The translations under genes were made by a program, and so were the position numbers. A model generated the notes under the pieces. That model did not search any database and was not told the DNA's origin. It was given only the letters and a program-made list of their open reading frames with translations. Of a stretch of DNA of 64,000 nucleotides, positions 25,705-35,340 are shown piece after piece. Source of the DNA: Lyngbya sp. PCC 8106 (lineage in GTDB: Bacteria; Cyanobacteriota; Cyanobacteriia; Cyanobacteriales; Microcoleaceae); contig NZ_AAVU01000039.1 of NCBI RefSeq assembly GCF_000169095.1, positions 9,426 to 73,425 of the forward strand, in the 5' to 3' direction. The first letter of the stretch is position 1. Every line of letters starts with the position of its first letter.

Positions 25705-25742
25705 AATTCCCCAAATTAATTAATCGTTAATATTGGGGAATT
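25705..25742 (+). terminator. Hairpin after aldose epimerase gene, possible terminator
   Basis: A 10-bp stem (AATTCCCCAA 25705-25714, TTGGGGAATT 25733-25742) with an 18-nt loop that can pair further. A T-rich stretch (GTAATTACTTTTT) follows within 14 nt. A plausible but not ideal intrinsic terminator. Confidence 0.6.
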
Positions 25743-25820
25743 GTAATTACTTTTTAAGAAAAAAATCAAAATATTTGTATTTTATAAAGCCATTACATTG
25801 ATCTAAAATTAGATTTTAAA

Positions 25821-28800
25821 ATGAGTAATGTATCTAAAGTTTTCATTCAACAGTGTGTCAAACTAAGTTTAACCTTATGGGTTTACTTTGTGCTGTTATC
25901 AGAGATTGGGGTAGCAGAGTCTAGTAATAAAAACTCACCCTCATTACAACAGCCAGAAACACAGCAGTTTTTGAACGAATCAGAAAAATCTTTACAGCAG
26001 CAGACTATTTCCTATCAGCTACAAGCGATTCAAAAATTAGAAGAAACACTATCAAAATCACGAACTTTAGCGGATAAATCTCAAGTCGCATCAATCTTAC
26101 TTCAACTCGGTAAACTTTATCAAGAACTCGGAGCAACAACACCTGCATTACAACACTACAACGAAGCTTTAGCCTTATATCAAGAAACAAAAAACCCTCT
26201 CCAAGAAGCCTATATTCTCAGTCAAATTGGAAGTGTTTATGTCGCCTACTTAGAACAATTAGATGAAGAACAACTCTTGGGATTTAATCACGATTTATTG
26301 ATCAATTCTCAGCAGTCAAAATTATTGCTTGATAACAGCTATAGCGATCCTGAAAAAGCGAAAGAACTTTATAATCAATCTCTAGAAATTTACCAGAATA
26401 AAATTGATACCTTTGCTGCACGTCAAGGAGAAGCAACTGTTCTCAATACTATGGCTCTCAATGACTACTTGAATAATGGTGAAGAAGATAAAGTTAAATT
26501 ACTCAAACAATCTTTGGCAATTTATCAGGAAATTGGTGATCAAAAAGGGGAAGCTCTTGTTCTAGGTAATTTGAGTGAATTAAACCTCATTGAGTACAGA
26601 AATGATCAAACGGGGTGGGATTTATTTGATCAAGCTATGACAATTTATCAGACAATTGCTCAGTCTCCTAACCGTGAGAATTTCGCTTCACGTCAAGCCG
26701 AAGCTAACCTATTAAATATTGCCGCTCAATATTGGTGGCTAGACAATCAACAAAAAGCATTAGAATATCATAATCAGTCTTTAGAAATTTACCGAAAAAT
26801 TGGAGATTTAAAGGGAGAAGCTATTACCTTGAGTCTCATCGGTGATTACTATTTTTCATTAGGAGATCAACAACAAGAATTAGAGTTTTACAATCAAGCC
26901 CTGATTATTTATCAAAAACTGGGTGATCGCGTTAAAGAAGCAAATATTCTTGATCGCTTAGGGTTAATCTACTCCCAATTAGGAGATGTACAAAAAGCAT
27001 TAGAATACCACAATCAAGAATTAGAGACTCTCAAAGAGATTAGTCAACTTTACACCCAACTAAAAGATCCAGACAAAACCTTAATATTTGATTATCGTCA
27101 GCCTATTATTCTATTTACTATTGGAAAGCTTTACTCTCAATTGGGAAATTTTAAAAATGAATTAGAGACTTACAAGCAAGCACAAACGATTTATCAAAAA
27201 TGGGAAGATAACGAAGGAGAAGCGGCTTTTCTTTTGGCGATCGCTGAATACTACGGAAAGCAAGAAAACCAGGAAAAAATGGTAGATTTTTTAAATTCTG
27301 CTGTGACTGTTTATCAAAAAAATGGCAACCGTATTCAAGAAGCAAATCTCTTGCGTGATCAGATTGCGGGGATCTACTTTTATAGCTTACAAGATTGGGA
27401 AAAAGGATTTGATACTCTTAATCAAGCACTCAAAATTTACCAAAAAATTGGCGATCGCGCCGAAGTTGCAAAAACACTGAATAAGATTGGGTACTTCTAT
27501 CTTAATGCTTTAGACAACAAAGAAAAAGCATTGGAATTTTACACTAAAGTTATTCCAATTTATCAGGAACTCAAGGATTTGAGTGAAGAAGTATATACGC
27601 TCAGAATTATCGGTAAAACATACTACGAACTCGGGAACAAACAGAAAGCATTAGAAGTATTTAATCAAGCTGTAAACGTTTACCAACAAAGAGGTAATAC
27701 TGAACAAACTGTAAAAATTATTATTGAGATTGCTGAGGATTACACAAAATTGAAAGACCAAGAAACAGCTCTAGAATTCTACAATCAAGCTATCCCGATT
27801 TCTCAACAACTAAAAGATTACGAAAAAGAAGCATCAATTTTGAGAACGATAGGCGAGCTATACTATGAATTAGAAAACACAAATCAAGCAGTAGAAAGCT
27901 TTCACCAAGCACGAATAGCTTATCAAAAAAATAGCGATCGCTCAGGAGAAGCCTGGACAATCTATGAAATTGGTAAAGCCTACACCACATTAGGAGACTT
28001 GAAAAAAGCTTTAGATTCCTATCAACAAGCCTTACCCATTTATGAGCAAGAAACTGATGCGCCTTTCCGAGAAGAACGAACACTTGATATGTTGATTAGA
28101 ATGAGCCGTATTTATGCTTATCTAGGAGAATCAGAAAGTGCTTTAGAATACTGTAATCGATCTCTAAATAACGCTCAAAACTTCCCCCAATCAAAAATTG
28201 TCAGAAGATCAGAAATGTTTAGGGAAATTGGTAAGCTTTGTGATCAAATCGGAAATACAGAAAAGGCATTAGAGTCTTTTAATCAATATTGGAATATTTA
28301 TCAACAATTAGGACTAGATCGAGAAGTGATAGCTTTGATGCGTATTGGTCAAGATTACGCTGAATTAGGAGATCAAAAACAAGCATTATACTTTTTTTAT
28401 CAAGCGAGAAAAGTTTATCAAAAAAGCGGTTTTTATGAAGGAGAAATAGAGACTTTAAGTTGGGTTGGTAAAATCTATTCTCGGGCGGGAAATTATCAAA
28501 AAGCATTGGAGTCTTTTAATCAAGGTTTGAGAATTGCCCATAATATTAATAATTCGAGTAAAGAAGCTTCTATACTCAGTGAAATCGGTGATAGCTACTC
28601 TGAATTAGGAGATGAAGAAAAAGCATTAGAATTTTATAACAAAGCTTTAATAATTTACAAAAAACTCGGAAACTTTAAACAACAAACAGATCTCCTCAAC
28701 AAAATTGGTGAACTTTACCAGCAACTCGGAAATTCAGAAAAAGCATTGAATTTTTATCAGCAAGCCCTGACAATTTCTCCAGATAATAACTCTTTAAATC

Positions 28801-30764
28801 AAGTACAAGTCTCCAGAAATATTGCTAAACTTTATTCTGAACTTGGAAATTTAGAAAAAGCATTAGAATTCTACCAGCAAGCCTTAAATTATAATCAACG
28901 CTCTAGTTCATACCTTTATACAGATATTGGTAAAGTTTATTCCGATTTAGATCAACCCCAAAAAGCATTAGAGTTTTTTAACAAATCCCTAGACATACTC
29001 AATAACAAATATCCGGAAGCAGAAGCAGAAAATCGATTTGGAATTGCTAGAGTTGAACGAAAAAAAGGTGATCTCGACACCGCTTTAACTCAAATTAAAA
29101 CTGCTATTTCCTTAATTGAAAAAACACGAGCTAGCAAAAATTCTCTAGAAGAACGTCTAACCTTTTTTGCTTCTAAACAGGACTACTATGAGTTCTATAT
29201 TGATTTATTAATGGAACTCCATCAACAAGATTCCTCAAAAGGATACAATGCTCAAGCACTCAATATTAGCGAACGTTCTAAAGCTAGAAATCTCCTCGAA
29301 CTTCTCGCCTCAGCTAACACCGATATCCGCAAAGGTGTTGATCCAGAATTAGTCATCCAAGAACGAAGTTTACAGCAACAATTGGATGCAGTAGAACGAC
29401 GACGAGTAGAACTCTACAAGAGTGATGAGTCTACTCTAGAACAAAAAACAAATATAGACCAAGAACAACAATACCTTCTTCAAAAATATAAACAAGTCCA
29501 AACTAAAATCCGTGAAAAAAGTCCGATTTATGCTGCGCTGACTCAACCTCAACCCCTGACTTTAGAGCAAATTCAACAACAAATTTTGGATAATGAAACT
29601 CTGCTATTGCAATATGCTCTTGGTGAGAAACGCAGTTTTCTTTGGGCGATCACTAAAAATAGTATTACCAGCTATGAACTTCCCTCAAAAGCATTAATTG
29701 AACAAGCCGTGAAAGATTTTTTTCGTAGCACAGTTATCAATCAAAGTCGTTCTCCCGTCAACTTATCTCAAAATTCTGAATCTCTCTTTGAGATGATTTT
29801 GGCTCCGGTTGCTTCTCAATTAAATCATCAACGTTTGGCAATTGTTAGTGATGGAATTTTACATTATCTTCCCTTTTCTGCCCTTTCCTTACCAACAACT
29901 TCATCAGAAAAAGAGTATTTACCTTTAGTTGTTAATCACGAAATTGTTAACCTGCCTTCCGCATCAACTTTAAGTATTTTACGCCGAGAAGCCAAACACC
30001 GAACACCTGCTTCCAAAACAATTGCGATTGTTGCTGATCCTGTTTTTAGTGCTGAGGATAAACGCTTAGAAACTCCAGCTTTAACCCGTGAGAGTTGGGA
30101 ACAATATAACCTCAATCGTTCCGCCCGACAATTAGATATTGGTGTTTGGAATCGAATCCCAGGAACCCGAATAGAAGCAGAAGCAATTCTCACCCTTGTA
30201 CCGCCATCTGAGCGTATCCATGCCTTTGATTTTGCGGCTAATCGTTCTACCGCGACTAATTCCCAATTGAGTCAATACAAAATCATCCATTTTGCAACTC
30301 ACGGATTATTAAACAGCGTCAATCCTGAACTTTCTGGAATTGTTTTGTCAATGGTTGATCAACAAGGAAATCCCCAGAATGGTTTTTTACGTTTGCATGA
30401 TATTTTTAACCTCAATTTTTCCGCAGATTTAGTTGTATTGAGTGCTTGTAAAACCGGATTAGGTCAACAGGTTCGAGGAGAAGGATTAGTGGGATTAACT
30501 CAAGGATTTATGTATGCAGGAACACCCCGAGTATTAGTCAGTTTGTGGGATGTCGATGATCAAGCAACAGCCGAAATGATGAGTAGATTTTATCGGTTGA
30601 TGCTTCAAAAGAAACTCTCTGCAACGGCAGCTTTAAGAACAGCACAACTAGAGATGCAAACAGAAACTCAGTGGAAATCTCCTTACTATTGGGCTGCTTT
30701 TACTTTGCAAGGTGAGTGGCGCAAAAAAATCGATGACTTGAAATTGTCTTCACAGAAATACTAA
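25821..30764 (+). CDS. Exported TPR-CHAT protease-like protein, 1647 residues
   Basis: The N-terminus looks like a signal peptide (LSLTLWVYFVLLSEIGVAES). From about residue 55 to 1100 there are roughly 25 tetratricopeptide repeats of about 40 residues, with the recurring motif KALEFYNQAL-x-IYQKLGD. A helical linker leads to a CHAT (caspase/separase-like) domain at about 1290-1640. The catalytic His is in HFATHG (His 1494) and the catalytic Cys in LSACKTGLGQQVRGEG (Cys 1543). Both are intact. CHAT domains are cysteine proteases; TPR-CHAT proteins such as HetF act in cyanobacterial signalling, and others in immunity. No gasdermin or nuclease partner adjoins it. The substrate is unknown. Confidence 0.9.
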   Translation: MSNVSKVFIQQCVKLSLTLWVYFVLLSEIGVAESSNKNSPSLQQPETQQFLNESEKSLQQQTISYQLQAIQKLEETLSKSRTLADKSQVASILLQLGKLYQELGATTPALQHYNEALALYQETKNPLQEAYILSQIGSVYVAYLEQLDEEQLLGFNHDLLINSQQSKLLLDNSYSDPEKAKELYNQSLEIYQNKIDTFAARQGEATVLNTMALNDYLNNGEEDKVKLLKQSLAIYQEIGDQKGEALVLGNLSELNLIEYRNDQTGWDLFDQAMTIYQTIAQSPNRENFASRQAEANLLNIAAQYWWLDNQQKALEYHNQSLEIYRKIGDLKGEAITLSLIGDYYFSLGDQQQELEFYNQALIIYQKLGDRVKEANILDRLGLIYSQLGDVQKALEYHNQELETLKEISQLYTQLKDPDKTLIFDYRQPIILFTIGKLYSQLGNFKNELETYKQAQTIYQKWEDNEGEAAFLLAIAEYYGKQENQEKMVDFLNSAVTVYQKNGNRIQEANLLRDQIAGIYFYSLQDWEKGFDTLNQALKIYQKIGDRAEVAKTLNKIGYFYLNALDNKEKALEFYTKVIPIYQELKDLSEEVYTLRIIGKTYYELGNKQKALEVFNQAVNVYQQRGNTEQTVKIIIEIAEDYTKLKDQETALEFYNQAIPISQQLKDYEKEASILRTIGELYYELENTNQAVESFHQARIAYQKNSDRSGEAWTIYEIGKAYTTLGDLKKALDSYQQALPIYEQETDAPFREERTLDMLIRMSRIYAYLGESESALEYCNRSLNNAQNFPQSKIVRRSEMFREIGKLCDQIGNTEKALESFNQYWNIYQQLGLDREVIALMRIGQDYAELGDQKQALYFFYQARKVYQKSGFYEGEIETLSWVGKIYSRAGNYQKALESFNQGLRIAHNINNSSKEASILSEIGDSYSELGDEEKALEFYNKALIIYKKLGNFKQQTDLLNKIGELYQQLGNSEKALNFYQQALTISPDNNSLNQVQVSRNIAKLYSELGNLEKALEFYQQALNYNQRSSSYLYTDIGKVYSDLDQPQKALEFFNKSLDILNNKYPEAEAENRFGIARVERKKGDLDTALTQIKTAISLIEKTRASKNSLEERLTFFASKQDYYEFYIDLLMELHQQDSSKGYNAQALNISERSKARNLLELLASANTDIRKGVDPELVIQERSLQQQLDAVERRRVELYKSDESTLEQKTNIDQEQQYLLQKYKQVQTKIREKSPIYAALTQPQPLTLEQIQQQILDNETLLLQYALGEKRSFLWAITKNSITSYELPSKALIEQAVKDFFRSTVINQSRSPVNLSQNSESLFEMILAPVASQLNHQRLAIVSDGILHYLPFSALSLPTTSSEKEYLPLVVNHEIVNLPSASTLSILRREAKHRTPASKTIAIVADPVFSAEDKRLETPALTRESWEQYNLNRSARQLDIGVWNRIPGTRIEAEAILTLVPPSERIHAFDFAANRSTATNSQLSQYKIIHFATHGLLNSVNPELSGIVLSMVDQQGNPQNGFLRLHDIFNLNFSADLVVLSACKTGLGQQVRGEGLVGLTQGFMYAGTPRVLVSLWDVDDQATAEMMSRFYRLMLQKKLSATAALRTAQLEMQTETQWKSPYYWAAFTLQGEWRKKIDDLKLSSQKY

Positions 30765-30915
30765 ATTGATTTTAGATGAAATTTAAAAAATAATCTGACA
30801 AAATACCATAGCCAAGACGCAAAGGTTTTTTCCGATCTGCTGATTATGATCTGTAGTAAATATTTAAGGATTTCATATCTGTCTCGATCTGCGGTAAGCT
30901 AGAGTTCAAATCGAG

Positions 30916-31359
30916 ATGGTCAGATTTATGCAATCGCGAATCTTTCCCCGTGTTTTACTTGCAGGTTTAATTAGTCTTGTCACTTGGTTCTGGACTCTCC
31001 CTGCTTTTGCTTTGATTCCTGTGGAAATTTCTGATCTGGGTTTCAAAGACTGTCCACCTGAATTATCAGAAGGGATGATTTCTAGTTTTTCTTCCCAAGG
31101 GGCTAACTGTTATATTATCGTCGGAAAAGCCAAAAATACTTCAGGAAAATATGTTGTGGATGCTGATGTATTTGGTCGGATCTACGATGCCAATGGTAAT
31201 CGAGTCATGCAAAATCGGACTCGCCTCGGAAGTATTAGTGAAGTTCCTCCGGGTGTTACTGATTTTGAGATCAGAATTTCGGTTCCGACGAATCTCAAAC
31301 CCCCGTTAAGCTTAGAACAGTTTAAAGCTTCTGGGTTTACAGGTCGAATTGGCCGTTAG
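30916..31359 (+). CDS. Secreted hypothetical protein with immunoglobulin-like FxLYD fold
   Basis: This is a 147-residue protein with a signal peptide (LLAGLISLVTWFWTLPAFA, cleavage after AFA). The mature part has two Cys (DLGFKDCPPELSEG and SQGANCYIIVGKAKNTSG) that could form a disulphide. A beta-rich segment follows (KNTSGKYVVDADVFGRIYDA), reminiscent of FxLYD domains. It is probably periplasmic or lipid-free secreted. It lies 151 bp after the TPR-CHAT gene on the same strand, but whether it is co-transcribed is unknown. Function unknown; an upstream ATG at 30916 or an internal one at 30928 may start it. Confidence 0.65.
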   Translation: MVRFMQSRIFPRVLLAGLISLVTWFWTLPAFALIPVEISDLGFKDCPPELSEGMISSFSSQGANCYIIVGKAKNTSGKYVVDADVFGRIYDANGNRVMQNRTRLGSISEVPPGVTDFEIRISVPTNLKPPLSLEQFKASGFTGRIGR

Positions 31360-31411
31360 TTTGATGTTTAGGTTGGGTGACGAATCATCTGAACCCAACC
31401 CAACTTTTTGA

Positions 31412-31690
31412 CTAAACGAAACTGTACAAAATTCCGGGGATAATTCCCGCCACAATTTGCAAGAGAAAAATGGCAATAATCGCTGAAAAGTCAATTCCGC
31501 CCAAGGGGGGAATAATGGAGCGAAAAAGATTTAAGTAAGGATCAGTTAACTGACTTAAAACAGAGAAAAACGGGTTACTCCAATCAACGTTGGGAAACCA
31601 GCTTAACAAGATTCTAATGAAGATTAGAACCATATAAATTTGTAAAAACTGAGCTATCGTATTAGCCAGTAGTAGTATTGGGGAACTCAT
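31412..31690 (-). CDS. YggT family (Ycf19-like) membrane protein
   Basis: This is a 92-residue protein with two helices around the family motif: FIRILLSWFPNVDWSNPFFS, then LTDPYLNLFRSIIPPLGGID. In plastids and cyanobacteria, YggT/Ycf19 relatives have been connected with cytochrome complex or thylakoid organisation, but the function is not firmly known. It is the downstream member of a minus-strand run with the next two genes. Confidence 0.9.
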   Translation of the reverse strand: MSSPILLLANTIAQFLQIYMVLIFIRILLSWFPNVDWSNPFFSVLSQLTDPYLNLFRSIIPPLGGIDFSAIIAIFLLQIVAGIIPGILYSFV

Positions 31691-31798
31691 AGAATTTTAT
31701 TGAATTTCTACTCAACGTTAAAAGTTATCCGAACATAGATATCTTATCACATCTGAGGTGTGATCAGGTTTGATGGAATTACTACCCAAACGTCCGAC

Positions 31799-32113
31799 TC
31801 AAACGTCTTCTCGCAGCGATTCGGAATTTTCTGGGGTAACATTACCGTTAACACTTCCCAACTGTTGGCGAACATCATCTATAGCCTGATTGAGTTGAGC
31901 AATTTTATCCTCAAGACTCAAACGAGCCATTTCCATATTCTCAGCATCCGGTTGATTGGATTTGTTTTTGGCTTTTTTTGGCTCCATCAACTGATTGTTT
32001 AAGTTCTCACCAGACATTCGTGAGGTGAGGACAACCCCCAAAACTCCACCGATCAAGCTCCCCAAAGTCGCTCCAATCATTAATCCACTGGTAAACCCTT
32101 CTCGATTGCTCAT
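31799..32113 (-). CDS. YtxH-like small membrane protein
   Basis: This is a 104-residue protein. A Gly-rich membrane helix (GFTSGLMIGATLGSLIGGVL) is followed by a charged coiled-coil tail (LEDKIAQLNQAIDDVRQQLG). That is the YtxH/gas-vesicle-like small-protein plan. No enzyme motif is present. It probably tethers a coiled coil to a membrane; the partner is unknown. It lies 108 bp upstream of the YggT gene. Confidence 0.7.
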   Translation of the reverse strand: MSNREGFTSGLMIGATLGSLIGGVLGVVLTSRMSGENLNNQLMEPKKAKNKSNQPDAENMEMARLSLEDKIAQLNQAIDDVRQQLGSVNGNVTPENSESLREDV

Positions 32114-32172
32114 ATCAACTTTTCTGTTTTCAATACCCTAATTTTACCGTTGTCAGGGACAACTCTTAGAAC

Positions 32173-32823
32173 TTAAGTTCCAAAAGTGCGATCGCCAGCA
32201 TCCCCTAATCCGGGTACAATAAACCCGTTCTCATTCACCGTTTCATCAATAATCGCCGTATACACCTTCAGCTGAGGATAAGCGACACTCAACCGTTGTA
32301 ACGCCGGAGGAGACGCCACAATCGAAATAATTCGGGTGAACTCTGGATTAATTCCCCGTTGTGTCAATTCTTCCATTGTTGCCATGATGGTTCCGCCTGT
32401 TGCCAACATCGGTTCACTGATCAAGACGCGGGTTTGAGGATCAAAACTAGGAGGGAGTTTGTTGAGATAACAACTTGATTCTAAAGTTTCCTCGTTGCGT
32501 ACCATACCCAAATGATAAACCGAAGTGATCGGTACCACACTCTGAATGCCTTCCATTAATCCTAATCCCGCTCGCAAAATCGGAATCACCGCCAGAGGAA
32601 CTTGGGGATTAACATAAGTCGCTGGACATTCCGCTAAAGGCGTTTGCACCGTTGTTTCGATTGTCGGTAGCCAGTCTCGTACCGCTTCATAAGTGAGCCA
32701 TCGCCCTAATTCTGTCATTGCGGAACGAAAAATTGCAGAGGGGGTACTGACATCACGAGCCACTGAAAGCCAGTGCTTAACCAACGGATGGGGGGGAACA
32801 TAAACGCGCAGTTGCAAAGCCAT
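32173..32823 (-). CDS. upp: Uracil phosphoribosyltransferase
   Basis: This is a 216-residue enzyme converting uracil and PRPP to UMP in pyrimidine salvage. The start is ATG 32823 (MALQLRVYVPPHPLVKHWL), the typical cyanobacterial N-terminus; the frame extends to 32853. The PRPP loop is ISEPMLATGGTIMATMEEL, and the uracil-binding C-terminus is NGFIVPGLGDAGDRTFGT. Full length, and no regulatory site visible nearby. Confidence 0.93.
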   Translation of the reverse strand: MALQLRVYVPPHPLVKHWLSVARDVSTPSAIFRSAMTELGRWLTYEAVRDWLPTIETTVQTPLAECPATYVNPQVPLAVIPILRAGLGLMEGIQSVVPITSVYHLGMVRNEETLESSCYLNKLPPSFDPQTRVLISEPMLATGGTIMATMEELTQRGINPEFTRIISIVASPPALQRLSVAYPQLKVYTAIIDETVNENGFIVPGLGDAGDRTFGT

Positions 32824-32944
32824 AAGCCGATTCTGTCTGCTGAAAATCCTCAATTATCATAACTCGCCTGCGTTGCTGTTCTCATACAGTTGGGCAAATT
32901 CTCCTGATTTTTTGGACAAGTCTAATTAAAACTCAGTTAATTAT

Positions 32945-32973
32945 TTGACAATTATTTTCAATAAGGCTATATT
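32945..32973 (+). promoter_or_regulatory. Consensus sigma-70 promoter
   Basis: TTGACA (32945-32950), a 17-bp spacer, and TATATT (32968-32973), with the start expected near 32981. It reads rightwards into a 60-nt stretch that ends in a terminator. No ORF follows within that stretch. Confidence 0.75.
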
Positions 32974-32980
32974 AAATTTT

Positions 32981-33041
32981 AGTGTTCTCCTCTCAAGGAT
33001 CGGTAAACGGGGCGGCAGTGTTCAGACCGCTCCCGTTTTTG
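32981..33041 (+). ncRNA. Candidate small RNA of about 60 nt
   Basis: Between the consensus promoter and an intrinsic terminator lies about 60 nt with no ORF. The terminator arms AAACGGG...CGG (33005-33014) and CCG..CCCGTTT (33027-33038) form a 10-bp stem with one bulge, followed by TTTTT to 33040. The unpaired 5' part includes TTCTCCTCTCAAGGAT, which can form a tiny TCCT/AGGA hairpin. It does not carry the CCUCACAC motif of Yfr1 or the Yfr2 core, so it is not one of those. It could also be a leader that attenuates crtH, whose ATG is 164 bp further on. Confidence 0.6.
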
Positions 33042-33204
33042 TCTATATTTAAAGGTTAGGGGCGGGCGTGTTACCCACTCTACGGGACAACCAAAAAGAA
33101 CAGATAATCCTGAATCCCGGTGGTGATCAAATCGCGATACTCCCCTCAAACCACTTGAGGCGTTACACTGTGAGAGTCAGAAGATCCTGAAGAGAGTAAA
33201 CTTC

Positions 33205-34749
33205 ATGCCTGTTTCTAGTCGTCAGCCGTCTATTGGTGTAAATCCGGTATCCACTTCACCCGTATTTGATGTCATTGTCATTGGTTCTGGGATTGGAGGA
33301 CTGGTGACAGCAACCCAGTTAGCCGCTAAAGGTGCTAACGTCCTCGTTCTCGAAAGTTATATTATTCCCGGTGGAAGTTCGGGCTACTTTGAACGCGAAG
33401 GATATCGCTTTGATGTGGGTGCGTCGATGATCTTTGGTTTTGGAGACGAAGGTACAACCAACCTACTAACCCGTGCTTTAGAAGCCGTCAACGTTAACCT
33501 CGAAACGATTCCCGATCCGGTGCAGATCCATTATCATCTCCCAAAAGACAGTCAGGTTAAAGTTCATCGAGATTATGAGAAGTTTTTGCAAGAACTGATT
33601 GAAAAGTTTCCCCATGAACACCGAGGGATTCGTAAATTTTATGATGAATGTAGGAAAGTCTTCAACTACCTCAACTCAATGGAGTTACTTTCTTTAGAAG
33701 AACCCCGTTATTTAATGCGGGTGTTTTTCCAAAATCCGGGTGCTTGTCTGGGTTTAGCGCAATATTTACCTCAAAATGCAGGTGAAGTTGCACGGCGTTA
33801 TATTAGCGATCCACAGCTATTAAAGTTTATAGATATTGAATGCTACTGCTGGTCAGTTGTTCCGGCCGATCTGACTCCGATGATTAATGCCGGGATGGTT
33901 TTTAGCGATCGCCATTATGGTGGTATTAATTATCCTAAAGGCGGAGTCGGTGAAATTGCCATTAAGTTAGCGGAAGGACTCGAAAAAGCCGGAGGTCAAA
34001 TTCACTACAAGGCTAGAGTTAAACAAATTTTAATTGAAAACGGTAAGGCGGTAGGAGTCGAATTAACCAACGGTGAGGTCTATCGCGCCAAACGAGTCGT
34101 GTCTAATGCCACCCGTTGGGATACTTTTGGTAAGTTAGTTCCGACTCAACACACGCCGAAACCGGAAGTCAAATGGCGAAAGCGGTATCAAAAATCACCC
34201 AGTTTCCTGAACCTGCATTTAGGGGTTGAGGCTTCTGTATTTCCCCCTGGAACTGAATGTCATCATGTGATTGTCGAAGACTGGGATCGGATGGAAGAAT
34301 CAGAAGGGACAATCTTTGTTTCTATTCCCACCCTGCTTGATCCGAGTCTTGCTCCCGAAGGCTATCACATTATGCACACCTTTACTCCCAGTTGGATCGA
34401 CGAATGGCAAGGATTATCTGAAACCGAATACGAACGAAAAAAAGAAGAAGCCGCAGGACGGATAATAGACCGCTTGGAAAACTTCTTTCCCGGTTTAGAT
34501 GCGGGGTTAGACTACATGGAAATCGGAACCGCGCGATCGCATCGTCGTTTCCTCAACCGAGAAGATGGTACCTATGGCCCGATTCCCCAACGTCAACTCC
34601 GGGGACTGTTAGGAATGCCGTTTAATCGCACTGCTATTCCCGGTTTATATTGTGTGGGAGACAGTACCTTTCCCGGTCAAGGGTTAAATGCTGTTGCCTT
34701 TTCGGGATTTGCTTGCGCTCATCGCATTGCCGTTGATCTCGGATTTTAA
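33205..34749 (+). CDS. crtH: Carotenoid isomerase CrtISO (CrtH)
   Basis: This is a 514-residue FAD enzyme converting poly-cis-lycopene to all-trans-lycopene. The dinucleotide fold is [20 protein letters not shown] with the Glu at LVLESY. Family features are [20 protein letters not shown], the region [20 protein letters not shown], and the C-terminal FAD segment [20 protein letters not shown]. Length and start agree with the family. It stands alone; later carotenoid-like genes occur at 42-45 kb. Confidence 0.94.
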   Translation: MPVSSRQPSIGVNPVSTSPVFDVIVIGSGIGGLVTATQLAAKGANVLVLESYIIPGGSSGYFEREGYRFDVGASMIFGFGDEGTTNLLTRALEAVNVNLETIPDPVQIHYHLPKDSQVKVHRDYEKFLQELIEKFPHEHRGIRKFYDECRKVFNYLNSMELLSLEEPRYLMRVFFQNPGACLGLAQYLPQNAGEVARRYISDPQLLKFIDIECYCWSVVPADLTPMINAGMVFSDRHYGGINYPKGGVGEIAIKLAEGLEKAGGQIHYKARVKQILIENGKAVGVELTNGEVYRAKRVVSNATRWDTFGKLVPTQHTPKPEVKWRKRYQKSPSFLNLHLGVEASVFPPGTECHHVIVEDWDRMEESEGTIFVSIPTLLDPSLAPEGYHIMHTFTPSWIDEWQGLSETEYERKKEEAAGRIIDRLENFFPGLDAGLDYMEIGTARSHRRFLNREDGTYGPIPQRQLRGLLGMPFNRTAIPGLYCVGDSTFPGQGLNAVAFSGFACAHRIAVDLGF

Positions 34750-34947
34750 CAGATTTTAAAAGGGAGGTTGGGAGGTCGGTAAATCTTAACTTCTGACCTC
34801 ACAACTTCTATCTTATAGATTATTATTTTTTCGATTTCAAATCAGAGGTTGAGATTAAAAAATATCTAGGTTTAAGCTCAAGTTGAGAGTACAAAATTAG
34901 GGCTGAAATATTTTGCACTGACGAGTTTATAAACACTGATTAGAATT

Positions 34948-35340
34948 TCACCCACTCAATTCTAACGGACAAACATGAGACTGTTGTTGTAGCCATTGTT
35001 GTCCGACTTGTTGTAACGCCTCGATTACGGGTTGAAGTTCTTGGCCTTTTTCAGTGAGAGAATATTCAACTCTGGGCGGAATCTCTGGATATACAGTGCG
35101 TTTAACCAAACCATATTGTTCGAGTTGTCGCAGTCGAATCGTTAAAGTTTTCGTACTAATTCCGGGTAACGCCTCAACGAGTTCATAGGTTCGGCGACTT
35201 CCGCGAAATAGTTCTCTGAGAATCTGAAGTGACCACTTCCTCCCGACCCGATCCAAAATAAATTCAATCGGAGAGGTGATCTCTAGACACTGAGGGACAT
35301 TCAGCAGTAAAGGCGTAGAATCGCTTGCTTTGACCTTCAT
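34948..35340 (-). CDS. HxlR family transcriptional regulator
   Basis: This is a 130-residue winged-helix regulator. The HxlR signature reads LDRVGRKWSLQILRELFRGS and the recognition region is YELVEALPGISTKTLTIRLR, with the wing PEIPPRVEYSLTEKGQEL. Two Cys (CLEITSP near the N-terminus, HVCPLEL at the C-terminus) could sense redox. It is divergent from the PEP synthase side across a 360-bp gap. Target genes unknown. Confidence 0.92.
   Translation of the reverse strand: MKVKASDSTPLLLNVPQCLEITSPIEFILDRVGRKWSLQILRELFRGSRRTYELVEALPGISTKTLTIRLRQLEQYGLVKRTVYPEIPPRVEYSLTEKGQELQPVIEALQQVGQQWLQQQSHVCPLELSG

Noticed and set aside
25821..31359. TPR-CHAT plus the next gene as a gasdermin-type immune pair
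   Set aside because: The downstream protein has a signal peptide and a small beta fold; it shows no gasdermin features, and no other immune gene adjoins.
32981..33041. Assigning the small RNA candidate to Yfr1
   Set aside because: Yfr1 has an unpaired CCUCACAC core between two stems, and this sequence has TTCTCCTCTC and no such core.
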